Below, piece after piece: positions 38,937 through 47,709 of a DNA stretch of 64,000 nucleotides. Below the pieces are notes generated by a model. It saw only the letters and a list, made by a program, of their open reading frames with translations. It made no database searches and was not told the origin of the DNA. Origin of the DNA: Pirellulales bacterium (GTDB taxonomy: Bacteria; Planctomycetota; Planctomycetia; Pirellulales; JAEUIK01); NCBI GenBank assembly GCA_019694455.1, contig JAIBBY010000010.1:1-64000 (forward strand), read 5' to 3'. Every line of letters begins with the position of its first letter. The stretch's first letter is position 1. The translations under genes were made by a program, and so were the position numbers.

Positions 38937-40712
38937 TTAGTCGGGGAGCTTGTCGACCTTGATCGCCAGTTCGCGCAGTTGCTTGGTCTCGACGTGGCTG
39001 GGGGCGCCGGTCATCAAGTCGCTGGCCTTTTGCGTTTTGGGGAAGGCGATCACGTCGCGGATATTGTCGCGACCGGAGAAGAGCATGACAAAGCGATCCA
39101 TGCCTAGCGCGATGCCGCCATGCGGCGGCGCGCCAAACTGCAAGGCGTCGAGCAGAAAGCCGAACCGCTCGCGGGCCGTTTCGGCGTCGATGCCGAGCAA
39201 CGCAAACACCTGCTGCTGCACCGCCTGATCGTGGATACGAATGGTGCCGCCCCCCGCCTCCAGCCCGTTGATAACCAGGTCGTAGGCCTGGGCACGGCAA
39301 CGGCCTGGGTCGGTGGCGAGCAGTTGCAGGTCTTGCGGCCGCGGTGCGGTGAAGGGATGGTGCATGGCCGCCCAGGCCTTGGCTTCCTCGTCCCAGGCGA
39401 ACATGGGGAACTCGACGACCCAAGAAAAGTTCATGCTGCCGGGCTCGTAGAGCTTAAGCTCCTCGCCAAAGCGCTTGCGGAGGCCATAGAGGGCCTTGCA
39501 AGTGATGGGGTAAGTATCGGCGACGAAGAGCAGCAGGTCGCCGGGAGCGGCGTCCAGGCGCTGGCCAATTTGGACCAGCAGCTCGGGGGTGAAATTCTTG
39601 GCCACGGTCGAGGCGAGCGTGCCATCGGACTCGACCTTGAACCAGACAAGTCCCTTGACGCCAAAATCTTGCTTGAGCCAATCGGTGAGGTCGTCGATGT
39701 TCTTGCGCGAGTAGCGCGAGGCGGCGCCCTTGGCGTTGACGCCGCGCACCTTGAGGCCGGCGTCGGCCGCCCCCTTGAAGACGCGGAACTCCGCCTGGGC
39801 CGCCAGATCGGTGACGTCGACCAGTTCCATGCCAAACCGCAGATCGGGCGCATCGTGGCCAAAGCGCTCCATCGCCTCGTCGTAGGTCATACGCGGCAGC
39901 GGCGTTGGCACGTCGATACCCAACAGCTCCTTGGCGAGCTTGGCGACCAGCCCGTCGATAATGGCGATCACGTCGTCGGTGTCGACAAAGGCCATTTCCA
40001 GATCGAGCTGGGTGAACTCGGGCTGGCGATCGGCGCGCAAGTCCTCGTCGCGAAAGCAGCGGGCTACCTGCACGTAGCGATCGTAGCCGGCGATCATAAG
40101 GATTTGCTTATAAAGCTGCGGCGACTGCGGCAGCGCGTAGAACTCTCCCTTGTGGACGCGGCTAGGCACCAGATAGTCGCGGGCGCCCTCGGGCGTGCTG
40201 CGGCCGAGCATCGGCGTTTCGACCTCGATGAAATCGAGCTGGTCGAAGTAATCACGCATTCGCTTGATGATTTGATGTCGCAGCACCAGCGTGCGTTGCA
40301 TCTCGGGGCGGCGCAGGTCGAGATAGCGATATTTGAGGCGCAGATCCTCGCCGGGCAATTCCTGGGCGCCGGGTTGAAATGGCGGCGACTGGCATTTGTT
40401 GAGAACGGTCAGTCGCGTGGCGCGGACTTCAATGCCGCCGGTGGCCAGCTTGGGATTGATGGTCCCTTCGGGGCGCTCGGCCACCTGTCCGGCGACTTCG
40501 ATCACAAACTCGGAGCGAAGCGTGCGGGCCAGTTCTTGGGCGGCGCCGCCGCTCTCGGGACCAAAGACGATTTGCGTCTTGCCGTAACGGTCGCGCAGGT
40601 CGACGAACAGCACGCCGCTATGATCGCGATAGCTGTCGACCCAGCCCGCGAGGGTGACGGTTTGACCGACGTGCTGCGGCCGGAGTTGGCCGCAGGAGTG
40701 AGTGCGCAGCAA
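38937..40712 (-). CDS. aspS: Aspartyl-tRNA synthetase
   Basis: 591 residues, the usual bacterial length (E. coli 590). OB-fold anticodon domain at the N-terminus (GWVDSYRDHSGVLFVDLRDR), class II motif 2 in QVARCFRDEDLRADRQPEF and motif 3 near GGIALGMDRFVML, with a GAD insertion domain. The start is the TTG at 40712: it has AAGGAG 6 bases upstream (40719-40724) and gives the family's normal N-terminus. An open frame continues upstream through repeat copy B to 41087 but that part is not AspRS-like. UDG follows. Confidence 0.96.
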   Translation of the reverse strand: MLRTHSCGQLRPQHVGQTVTLAGWVDSYRDHSGVLFVDLRDRYGKTQIVFGPESGGAAQELARTLRSEFVIEVAGQVAERPEGTINPKLATGGIEVRATRLTVLNKCQSPPFQPGAQELPGEDLRLKYRYLDLRRPEMQRTLVLRHQIIKRMRDYFDQLDFIEVETPMLGRSTPEGARDYLVPSRVHKGEFYALPQSPQLYKQILMIAGYDRYVQVARCFRDEDLRADRQPEFTQLDLEMAFVDTDDVIAIIDGLVAKLAKELLGIDVPTPLPRMTYDEAMERFGHDAPDLRFGMELVDVTDLAAQAEFRVFKGAADAGLKVRGVNAKGAASRYSRKNIDDLTDWLKQDFGVKGLVWFKVESDGTLASTVAKNFTPELLVQIGQRLDAAPGDLLLFVADTYPITCKALYGLRKRFGEELKLYEPGSMNFSWVVEFPMFAWDEEAKAWAAMHHPFTAPRPQDLQLLATDPGRCRAQAYDLVINGLEAGGGTIRIHDQAVQQQVFALLGIDAETARERFGFLLDALQFGAPPHGGIALGMDRFVMLFSGRDNIRDVIAFPKTQKASDLMTGAPSHVETKQLRELAIKVDKLPD

Positions 40713-40718
40713 AGTGGG

Positions 40719-40724
40719 CTCCTT
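40719..40724 (-). promoter_or_regulatory. Ribosome binding site deciding the aspS TTG start
   Basis: AAGGAG 6 bases before the TTG on the minus strand. It is the only good Shine-Dalgarno in this region and fixes the start of aspS. Confidence 0.85.
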
Positions 40725-40753
40725 GGCGCCGTGGCGGCAGGGTTGCCGGGGGC

Positions 40754-40915
40754 GCGCGTAACAGTCTGGGGAAGAAAGCCGTCGTGGCTTTTCTCCCTCT
40801 CTAGCCGCGAGCACAGCGACGCTGCTGCGGCTCGCAAAATCACAACCCATGTCGCAATATTGCGAATTGCTTCCGGCGATTCGCGCAGCCCGGCGAATAC
40901 TTGCCCGGGCTGCTA
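40754..40915 (-). repeat. Dispersed repeat, copy B
   Basis: About 162 bp, matching copy A (2437-2595) in the same orientation. It has a near-perfect hairpin at the left (GAAGAAAGCC / GGCTTTTCTCC), a 14-bp perfect palindrome TCGCAATATTGCGA at 40853-40866, and at the right a 9-bp stem (GCAGCCCGG / CCGGGCTGC) with an 11-base loop. It lies between the GT4 stop and the aspS start, 42 bp from the latter. The rest of 40713-41094 shows nothing else. Confidence 0.85.
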
Positions 40916-41094
40916 GTTGGAATTGCGACAAGCCGAGCATTGTAAGTGGACGGGGCAAGAAACTAAACCCGCCCCTGGGCGTGCTGGCGCGGGCGAAATG
41001 CCGGGTGCGGGGAAGAGGGGGCGGGACTTTGGCCGGCCCACGGCGAGCAGCCGTAGGCGTGGCAGGCGGAATTCGAGCAGCGATCATGCGCCGC

Positions 41095-42318
41095 TCACGC
41101 GCCGCGGTGTTTGGCTTTGTGACGGCGCTTTTTGCTCAGGTGGATGGCTTCCATGAAGGTGCGATCCATGGTCTCGACCATTCGCTCGATGGTGGCCTTG
41201 TCTTGCACCGCGGCGACGGCGGCGGCGCCGACGCGCGCGGCCTCGGCCGGGTTTGCCAACGCGTGCCGGACGGCGGCGACCAGCGCCTGAATATCGCCGC
41301 GCGGATAACGCCAGCCATTTTCACCGTGGCGCAACAGTTCGGCGTCGGCCCCAGGCTCGTCGGCGATGATAGTGGGGCGTCCGAAGGCGAGCGACTGGTT
41401 GAGCGCCAACCCCACGGCGCCGGGGATGACCACCAGGTCGCTGGTGGCAATCCAGGCGTAGTCGTCTCCCTCGGGCACCGCGCCAGTGAAGAGGATGCGG
41501 TCGGGATCGGTTTCTTCAGCGGCCTGGAGAAGACCTTCGTAAAGTTCGCCGCGCCCCACGAAGACCAAGACCAGATCGGGATCGAGAGTGCGCAGGTCGT
41601 GCCAGGCGGTGATGAGGTCGGCCTGGCGTTTTTGCGGCGCCATGCGGCCGATGCAGAGCAGCACCTTTTTTCCGGTCAGTCCTTGCTCTTGGCGCAACTG
41701 TTCGCCGCGGGCGGCGATGATCTCGCGCTCGTCGAAGATGCGACGGGTGTCGATCGTGTTTTGCGCGATGCGAATCCGCGATTCGGGATAGCCCAGTTCG
41801 CGCAATTCGGAGCGCGAACATTCGCCGTAGCAGAGAAACAGATCGAAGCGGCGGAAGAAGCGGCGCTTGAGCCGCCGCTCGACCCAGGATGTGTGCCCGG
41901 CGCGATTGTTCACCTTCGACCAGCCGACCACGGCGGCTCCGATGCGGCGGGCAACGCGGGGGAGTGTCCAACTGCCGAGAAAGGCCACGCTGGCGGTGAC
42001 CACCACCACATCGGGGCGCGACTGGCGCACCATCTTGGCGGCGCCGCGCCAGTGCGTGACCTCGCGTCCCATGAACAGCCGCTTGTGCAATGGCATCGCT
42101 TGCAAGTAATGGCGCTGTTCGATATCGGCGTGATCGATTTCCAAGGGGCCAAAGACGGTGAGTTGGTAGCGGCGCGCGGCCTGCTCGGCGATCAGGTCCC
42201 AGACGGGCAAGCGATAATGCTTGACCGCCGGCTGAAAGACCCAGACCTGCGGCAAGTCGGCGTCGACGGCGCCCATGGTGGCGCGAAGTTCGTCGCTGGT
42301 GGCTGCATGGTCGGCCAT
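41095..42318 (-). CDS. Family 4 glycosyltransferase
   Basis: 407 residues. GT-B fold with the C-terminal donor site: VLLCIGRMAPQKRQADLI, then DLVLVFVGRGELYEGL, and LNQSLAFGRPTIIADEPGAD, the family's E-x7-E-like region with the first Glu replaced. The N-terminal domain carries VWVFQPAVKHYRLPVWDLI and VVVVTASVAFLGSW. The C-terminus is basic (KKRRHKAKHRG). It probably adds a sugar to a surface glycan. Starts 30 bp after the phosphotransferase gene, so it is the last gene of the hisE-hisG-acd group. Confidence 0.88.
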   Translation of the reverse strand: MADHAATSDELRATMGAVDADLPQVWVFQPAVKHYRLPVWDLIAEQAARRYQLTVFGPLEIDHADIEQRHYLQAMPLHKRLFMGREVTHWRGAAKMVRQSRPDVVVVTASVAFLGSWTLPRVARRIGAAVVGWSKVNNRAGHTSWVERRLKRRFFRRFDLFLCYGECSRSELRELGYPESRIRIAQNTIDTRRIFDEREIIAARGEQLRQEQGLTGKKVLLCIGRMAPQKRQADLITAWHDLRTLDPDLVLVFVGRGELYEGLLQAAEETDPDRILFTGAVPEGDDYAWIATSDLVVIPGAVGLALNQSLAFGRPTIIADEPGADAELLRHGENGWRYPRGDIQALVAAVRHALANPAEAARVGAAAVAAVQDKATIERMVETMDRTFMEAIHLSKKRRHKAKHRGA

Positions 42319-42348
42319 GGTGATTGCCGGGGAACTTGCCTTTGCTAA

Positions 42349-43422
42349 TTACAGTTTGCCGGTTTCGATGGTCCGTAGCGCGGCGCGGCACAGGATGCGC
42401 GTGGCCTCGATAAAGAAGGCGAAGCGCGCGTCTTTGGTCAGCCCCTTGTGATAGCGAAAGTAGATCTGCTGCGCGATGACCGCGGTCTTGAAGTAGGCAT
42501 AGGCCAGGTAGAAGACCATGTTCGACATGTCGCGGCCGGTGCGATGCGCGTAGTGATCGACCAGTTGCTGCCGATCGAGCATGCCCGGCAGCGTGGTGGG
42601 ACCCCAGCGAATGAGTTGCAAGTCGTCGGGGTCGGCGGGGTCGATCCAGTAGCTGATGGCGGTGCCCAGGTCCATGAGTGGGTCGCCGAGGGTCGACATT
42701 TCCCAGTCGAGCACGCCGCGCACGCGGGTCAGATCGGAGGCGTCCAGCACCACATTGTCGAACTTGTAGTCGTTATGGATGAGCGCGGCGCCCGACTCGT
42801 GGGGCATGTTGGCGGTGAGCCATTGGGACACCGGCTCCACTTCGGCCAGTTCGTCTGTCTGCGAGCCGTGGTAGCGCTTGATCCAACCTTCGACCTGGCG
42901 CTGCACGTAGCCAACCGGCTTGCCGAGATCGGCCAGGCCAACGGCGGCGTAGTCGATTGCATGCAGGTCGGCGAGATTATCGATGAACGAGTGGCTGAGG
43001 CGCGTGGCGACCTCGGGGGGAAGCTCCAGCCCGGACGGCGGATCGCGGCGCAAGATTACGCCGCGCACGCGGCGCATGACGTAGAAGGGGGCGCCGATCA
43101 CGGAATCGTCTTCGCACTGGGCGAGCGGTTCCGGCGCCGGGGGATAAGCGGCGTGCAGTTTGGAGAGGACGCGAAACTCGCGCCCCATGTCGTGGGCCGA
43201 TTTGACCTGGCTGCCAAACGGCGGTCGGCGGAGCACCATCTCCAGATCGCCGAGCCGCACAAAGTAGGTGAGGTTGGAATGACCGGCGGGGAACTGCTCA
43301 ATGGCGAGCGGGCCCTGGACCGTGGGAAAGCGCTCGCGGAGCCACGCTTCGAGTCGCGGCGCGTCGAGTTGCTCGCCTTCGCGAATGGGGCGGGTCTTAT
43401 CGAGAAAATCGGTTTCGGTCAT
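42349..43422 (-). CDS. Phosphotransferase (aminoglycoside-kinase fold), ACAD10/11-like
   Basis: 357 residues. Kinase-like motifs: VLRRPPFGSQ, AALIHNDYKFDNVVLD with the catalytic Asp, and RGVLDWEMSTLGDPLMDLG with the metal Asp. This matches the phosphotransferase part of eukaryotic ACAD10/11, which acts on 4-hydroxyacyl-CoA. The start at 43422 follows the dehydrogenase stop by 11 bp; an in-frame extension of 134 residues is Arg-rich and overlaps the dehydrogenase. Co-transcribed with the dehydrogenase. Confidence 0.88.
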   Translation of the reverse strand: MTETDFLDKTRPIREGEQLDAPRLEAWLRERFPTVQGPLAIEQFPAGHSNLTYFVRLGDLEMVLRRPPFGSQVKSAHDMGREFRVLSKLHAAYPPAPEPLAQCEDDSVIGAPFYVMRRVRGVILRRDPPSGLELPPEVATRLSHSFIDNLADLHAIDYAAVGLADLGKPVGYVQRQVEGWIKRYHGSQTDELAEVEPVSQWLTANMPHESGAALIHNDYKFDNVVLDASDLTRVRGVLDWEMSTLGDPLMDLGTAISYWIDPADPDDLQLIRWGPTTLPGMLDRQQLVDHYAHRTGRDMSNMVFYLAYAYFKTAVIAQQIYFRYHKGLTKDARFAFFIEATRILCRAALRTIETGKL

Positions 43423-43433
43423 CAGAAATCGAA

Positions 43434-44639
43434 TCAGGAGTTGAGCTTGAGTCCGTAGTTTTTGAGCACCTGCCGGGCGACGACGGTCTTGTGCACCTCG
43501 TCGGCGCCGTCGTAGATGCGCGCGCCGCGCTCGTTGCGCAAGAACGCGGCCAACGGGGTGTCGCTCGTGACGCCGAGCGCGCCGTGGACCTGAATCGCGC
43601 GGTCGATGACCTTGAGCATGACATCGGCGACGAGAAACTTGATGCAGGAGATCTCGGTGCGGGAGTTGTACAGGCCGTCGTTGTCGATCTTCCAGGCGGC
43701 TTGCAGCACGCTGAGCCGGGCGGCGTTGATTTCGGCGCGGCTTTCGGCGATCCACTGCTGCACCGCTTGCTTGGTCCCCAGCGGTTTGCCGGGGGCCAGT
43801 TCGCGCGTGGCGGCGCGCTGACACATGAGGTCGAACGAGCGCTCACAAATGCCGATCCAGCGCATGCAGTGATGGATGCGGCCGGGGCCGAGCCGTTCTT
43901 GCGCGATGACAAAGCCGGCGCCTTCCGGCCCCAGCAAGTTGGTGCGCGGCACGCGGCAATCGACGTACTTCACCTCGGCATGGCTGTCGTAGTCGTCGCC
44001 GGCGTGCCCCATGATGGGGATGTTGCGAATGAACTTGAAGCCTGGGTTGTCGAGCGGCACGATGATCTGGCTGGCCTGCGCGTAGCGCGACGCTTCGGGA
44101 TTGGTGACCGCCATCACAATGGCGAAGGTGGCGCCCTCGGCGCTGGAGGTGAACCACTTATGCCCGTTGATCACGTAGTCGTCGCCATCCGTGACGGCGG
44201 TGGTGGCCATCCAGGTGGGGTTCGAGCCGGGGCGATCGGGCTCGGTCATTGAAAAGCAACTGCGGATGTCGCCGCGCAACAGCGGCGCCAGGTATTTCTT
44301 CTTTTGCTCCTCCGTGCCGTACTGCAAGAGGATTTCCATATTGCCGCTGTCGGGCGCCTGGCAGTTGAACGCATAGTGGCCGAGCGGGCTGCGGCCCAAC
44401 TCTTCGCTGACCATGCCGTGCTCCAAGAGCGACAGTCCCATGCCGCCATGCTCCTTGGGGATTTGCGGGCACCAGAGGCCACGCTCGCGCACCTTGGCCC
44501 GCAGGGCGGCCAGTTCTTGCTTGGTGGCGCCAAAGCCCTTTTCGGCGACTGCCGGCTCCAGCGGAAAGACATGATCGCGCATGAACTGGCGAATGTTGGC
44601 AAGGATCTCCTGCATTTTGGGGGAGACGCCGAATTCCAT
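43434..44639 (-). CDS. Acyl-CoA dehydrogenase, ACAD10/11-like
   Basis: 401 residues. Flavin-dependent acyl-CoA dehydrogenase: CFSMTEPDRPGSNPT in the substrate/FAD region, DYVINGHKWFTSSAEGA, and the C-terminal helical domain with QVHGALGVTSDTPLAAFLRNERGARIYDGADEVHKTVVARQ (residues about 343-385). AAGGATG lies just before the ATG. It starts 20 bp after hisG and is followed at 11 bp by the phosphotransferase gene; together they reproduce the two domains of ACAD10/11. Likely role: 4-hydroxy fatty acid breakdown, inferred. Confidence 0.92.
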   Translation of the reverse strand: MEFGVSPKMQEILANIRQFMRDHVFPLEPAVAEKGFGATKQELAALRAKVRERGLWCPQIPKEHGGMGLSLLEHGMVSEELGRSPLGHYAFNCQAPDSGNMEILLQYGTEEQKKKYLAPLLRGDIRSCFSMTEPDRPGSNPTWMATTAVTDGDDYVINGHKWFTSSAEGATFAIVMAVTNPEASRYAQASQIIVPLDNPGFKFIRNIPIMGHAGDDYDSHAEVKYVDCRVPRTNLLGPEGAGFVIAQERLGPGRIHHCMRWIGICERSFDLMCQRAATRELAPGKPLGTKQAVQQWIAESRAEINAARLSVLQAAWKIDNDGLYNSRTEISCIKFLVADVMLKVIDRAIQVHGALGVTSDTPLAAFLRNERGARIYDGADEVHKTVVARQVLKNYGLKLNS

Positions 44640-44659
44640 GAGACATCCTTTGTGAGGGC

Positions 44660-45511
44660 TTACAGCCGGCAGTTAGTGATTTGAGTTTCGAGGATCGCGG
44701 TGGCGCCGAGCGCTTCGAGTTGTTCCATGATGCCGATCACTTCGTTGCGGCGCACCATCACCCGCACCGCGCACCAATCGGCGTCTTCCAGCGAGCTGAC
44801 GGTGGGGGAGTTGAAGCCCGGCGTGATCCGCTCCGCTTCGTGCAACTTGGCGCGGGGGACATTGTACTCCAGCAGCGAGTACGCGCGGGCAATGACCACC
44901 CCTTCCAGCCGGCGGACAACGCGGTCTGCCAGGTCGGACTGGCGGGCCTGCGGGTTTTGGATGAGCACAGTTTGATATTGGTCGATATCGGCCAGAACGC
45001 GCAGCCGATTGGCGGCGAGCGTGCTGCCGGTTTCGATGAGGTCGACGACTACGTCGGCCACGCCGAGGGCGATCATGATCTCGACGGAGCCGGAGAGGTT
45101 GACCAGATGGGCCTCGGCGCCTTCGCGCGTTAGATAGCGCTGGGTGATGTTCGGAAAGCTGGTCGCCACGCGACAGCCGTCAAGCTGGGCGGGCTTTTGG
45201 ACCGGGCTGTCTTCCGGGACGCAGACCGAAAGCCGGCACTGGCCGACGCCAAGCTCCAGCCGGGTATGCACATGGGCGCCGCTCTCGGCCACCAGGTCGC
45301 TGCCGGTGATGCCCAGGTCGATCGCCCCTTCGGCACAGAGCACCGGGATATCGTCGGTGCGCAAGAAGGTGATGTCGACCGGCATCTCGCGTACGCGAGC
45401 AAAGAGGGTGCGCTCTTGTTGGCGGAAGTTGAGGCCGGCTTGCCTTAAGAGGTCGCCGGCGATCTCGCTGAGGCGGCCCTTGCTGGGGATGCCGATGCGC
45501 AGATTGCTCAT
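44660..45511 (-). CDS. hisG: ATP phosphoribosyltransferase, long form
   Basis: 283 residues, the HisG-L length with a C-terminal regulatory domain. First step of histidine synthesis: ATP plus PRPP. Motifs: LRIGIPSKGRLSEIAGDLL, AIDLGITGSDLVAESGA, and the PRPP loop VADVVVDLIETGSTLAANRL. Its ATG overlaps the hisE stop as ATGA, so translation is coupled. Feedback inhibition by histidine is typical for this form. Confidence 0.96.
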   Translation of the reverse strand: MSNLRIGIPSKGRLSEIAGDLLRQAGLNFRQQERTLFARVREMPVDITFLRTDDIPVLCAEGAIDLGITGSDLVAESGAHVHTRLELGVGQCRLSVCVPEDSPVQKPAQLDGCRVATSFPNITQRYLTREGAEAHLVNLSGSVEIMIALGVADVVVDLIETGSTLAANRLRVLADIDQYQTVLIQNPQARQSDLADRVVRRLEGVVIARAYSLLEYNVPRAKLHEAERITPGFNSPTVSSLEDADWCAVRVMVRRNEVIGIMEQLEALGATAILETQITNCRL

Positions 45512-45855
45512 GAGGCCCCTTTCTGGCCGCGGGCGGCTTTTTCGTCGAGGCCGGAGATGCCAAAGCGGCGTGCGAGTTCGGCCTCGACCTCGGCCAGCGG
45601 GACGCCCGCATGGGCCAACAGGACGAAGAGATGATAGAGCACGTCGGCTGTTTCGCGAATCAGGTGGGCGCGTCCCTCGGGGCCGGGTTCGGCTGCCGCT
45701 TCGACCACCTCGGCGGCCTCTTCTTGCACCTTGGCGCCGATTTTTGCGACGCCGTCGGCGAGCAACTGGTTGGTGTACGAGTTGGGGCGCGGCTGGGCCT
45801 TGCGATCGACGATCACCGCCATAAGCTGCTCAAGAATGGGGGGCGAAACGCTCAT
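45508..45855 (-). CDS. hisE: Phosphoribosyl-ATP pyrophosphohydrolase
   Basis: 115 residues. HisE removes pyrophosphate from phosphoribosyl-ATP, the second histidine step. The all-helical MazG-like fold is seen in NSYTNQLLADGVAKIGAKV, QEEAAEVVEAA and LIRETADVLYHLFVLL, with acidic metal ligands. The start at 45855 fits HisE length; the open frame upstream is not HisE-like. It is the first gene of a run hisE-hisG-acd-phosphotransferase-GT4. HisI is not fused. Confidence 0.94.
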   Translation of the reverse strand: MSVSPPILEQLMAVIVDRKAQPRPNSYTNQLLADGVAKIGAKVQEEAAEVVEAAAEPGPEGRAHLIRETADVLYHLFVLLAHAGVPLAEVEAELARRFGISGLDEKAARGQKGAS

Positions 45856-45976
45856 TGCGGGCGGTATTCCAGGTCGGGCCAGACTGCTAAAAACGCATCG
45901 TAGAGGGGGGGCGCGCGGGTCGCAACCGCCTGCCGCGCTGGCCTGCTGGCCACTGTTGGAACCGAAGTGATCTGAA

Positions 45977-46954
45977 ATGATGTCGACGGACTGGAAAACA
46001 GTGATCGACCCGGCTCGATTTATCGACTGCTGGTTTTTGACCGGGCCGACCGCCAGCGGCAAGACGGCGATTGGCGTGGCGCTGGCCGAGTGCGTCGGCG
46101 GCGAGATCATTTCGCTCGATTCGATGGCGCTGTATCGCGGGATGGATGTGGGGACGGCCAAACCGAGCGCGGCTGAGCGTGGGCGCGTGCCGCACCACCT
46201 GATCGACGTGGTTGCGCCGGAAGACGAGTTCAGCGTGGCGCAGTACCTGACCGCCAGCGCGCGGCTGGTGGCGGAGATTCGCGCGCGACGGCATGAGCCG
46301 ATCTTTGTTGGCGGCACGCCGCTGTACCTCAAAGCGCTACTGCGCGGACTGAGCGAAGGTCCGCCCGCCGACTGGGAACTGCGCCGGCGATTGCTCGCCG
46401 CGGCGCAGGCAGCGGGGAGCGAATCGCTACATGCGCGACTGGCGGCCGTCGATCCGGCTAGCGCCGCACGGCTGCACGCCAACGACGTGCGGCGCGTGGT
46501 GCGGGCGCTGGAGGTGCATGAGTTGACCGGCCGGCCGATCAGCGCGTGGCAGGCCGACGCGGATTGGACGCCGGCGGCGCCAGCGCGGCGCGTGTTTGCG
46601 CTCGACTGGCCGCGCGAAGCGCTGGCCGCGCGGATCAACCAGCGCGTCGACACGATGATTGAGGCTGGGCTGGTCGACGAGGCGCGGCGACTGCGCGAGC
46701 GCGGGGAGTTGAGCCGCACGGCCAGCCAGGCGGTGGGCTACGCGGAGATCTTTTCCTATTTGAACGGCGAGTGCGAACTGGCAATAGCGATTGAGAAGAT
46801 CAAGGCCCGCACTCGGCAGTTCGCCAAGCGGCAGCGGACGTGGTTTCGGAGTCTGGCGGAATGCCGCTTTGTGCCGATGTCGGAGCCGGTCGACGTGGCA
46901 CAGATCGCGGCGACCATCTCGCGGCTGGGAGAGGAGACAGACGAAGCGCGATAG
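45977..46954 (+). CDS. miaA: tRNA dimethylallyltransferase
   Basis: 325 residues. MiaA adds a dimethylallyl group to A37 of tRNAs that read U-starting codons. P loop FLTGPTASGKTAIG, ISLDSMALYRGMDVGTAKPS, HHLIDVVAPEDEFSVAQYL, PIFVGGTPLYLKALLRG and QAVGYAEIFSYLNG are all present. The C-terminal KARTRQFAKRQRTWFR binds the tRNA. It is divergent from hisE; the 121 bp between must hold both promoters. Confidence 0.96.
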   Translation: MMSTDWKTVIDPARFIDCWFLTGPTASGKTAIGVALAECVGGEIISLDSMALYRGMDVGTAKPSAAERGRVPHHLIDVVAPEDEFSVAQYLTASARLVAEIRARRHEPIFVGGTPLYLKALLRGLSEGPPADWELRRRLLAAAQAAGSESLHARLAAVDPASAARLHANDVRRVVRALEVHELTGRPISAWQADADWTPAAPARRVFALDWPREALAARINQRVDTMIEAGLVDEARRLRERGELSRTASQAVGYAEIFSYLNGECELAIAIEKIKARTRQFAKRQRTWFRSLAECRFVPMSEPVDVAQIAATISRLGEETDEAR

Positions 46955-47009
46955 AATAGCGACCGGCACGCGCGACGGGTACGCGGCGCGCCTTGGGGAG
47001 CCTCTTGTC

Positions 47010-47678
47010 ATGACGCGCTGGTTTTACGTCTCGTGCGGAATCACGCTTTTGGCGCTGGCGGCCAGCGTCTACTACGCGTTTGTCGCCTACGACAATCTGC
47101 CGGCGCGGTTGCCGACGCATTGGAACCTGCACGGAGAGCCCGACGGTTGGACGCGCAAGGAGGATGCGGCGCCGATCTTCTTTTTGCTACCGGTCGTGCT
47201 GGTTGGCCTGCAGGCGCTCACCTTGGCGCTGCCGTGGCTGTCGCCGAAGCAATTTCAGGTACGGTCGTTCTTGGGGGCTTATGGGCTGGTGATGGCGCTG
47301 ACGACTGGCTTGTTGGCCTACATCCATCTGGTGACGCTGGTCGGCAGTGCGCGTCCCGGATCGCTCGATGTTGGGCGCTGGCTGATTGGGGGCATGATGG
47401 CGTTCTTCGCGGCGATTGGATGGTTGATGCCGCGGATCGAGCGTAATTTTTGGATGGGGGTGCGCACCCCGTGGACGCTGGCCAGCGAAACGGTGTGGCG
47501 GGCCACGCATTGGATGGCGGGGTGGACGTTTGGCATTGCCGGCGCGCTAGGCGTGATTTGCCTGTTGGCCGGCGGGCGATTGGAGATTTGTTTCGCGCTT
47601 GTGATCGCCGCGGCGCTGGCGCCGGTGGTCTATTCGCTGGTGTATTACAAATGGTTGGAGCGGCGGGGAGAGGTGTGA
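47010..47678 (+). CDS. SdpI/DUF1648 family membrane protein
   Basis: 222 residues. The N-terminal DUF1648 segment (YYAFVAYDNLPARLPTHWN) is followed by LHGEPDGW; four to five membrane helices come after it. The SdpI signature is seen in WMGVRTPWTLASETVWRATH. SdpI protects Bacillus from SdpC toxin; in other phyla the role is unknown. GGGGAG lies 8 bases before the ATG. Follows miaA by 55 bp. Confidence 0.87.
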   Translation: MTRWFYVSCGITLLALAASVYYAFVAYDNLPARLPTHWNLHGEPDGWTRKEDAAPIFFLLPVVLVGLQALTLALPWLSPKQFQVRSFLGAYGLVMALTTGLLAYIHLVTLVGSARPGSLDVGRWLIGGMMAFFAAIGWLMPRIERNFWMGVRTPWTLASETVWRATHWMAGWTFGIAGALGVICLLAGGRLEICFALVIAAALAPVVYSLVYYKWLERRGEV

Positions 47679-47681
47679 ATG

Positions 47682-47709
47682 AGTCGCTAGTGGTCAGTGA
47701 CTAGTGGCT
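47682..47709 (+). repeat. Heptanucleotide tandem repeat, four units
   Basis: Four 7-bp units with consensus AGTSRYY: AGTCGCT, AGTGGTC, AGTGACT, AGTGGCT. It begins just after the SdpI-like stop. A second run lies at 47858-47892. Confidence 0.8.

Noticed and set aside
39120..40916. Open frame of ~600 codons on the plus strand opposite aspS
   Set aside because: Antisense shadow produced by high GC; composition is low in motif content and the minus strand carries a clear AspRS.
40713..41087. Longer N-terminus for aspS reading through repeat copy B
   Set aside because: AspRS homology begins right after the TTG with a good ribosome binding site; the extension is repeat-derived.
40849..42348. Open frame of ~500 codons on the plus strand opposite the GT4 gene
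   Set aside because: Same cause; no domain or signal, and it runs through repeat copy B.
13400..45890. Short GACTGCTA motifs at about 13407, 18068 and 45882, resembling the right edge of the dispersed repeat
   Set aside because: Only 8 bases shared and no further match to the repeat; chance is enough in 64 kb.
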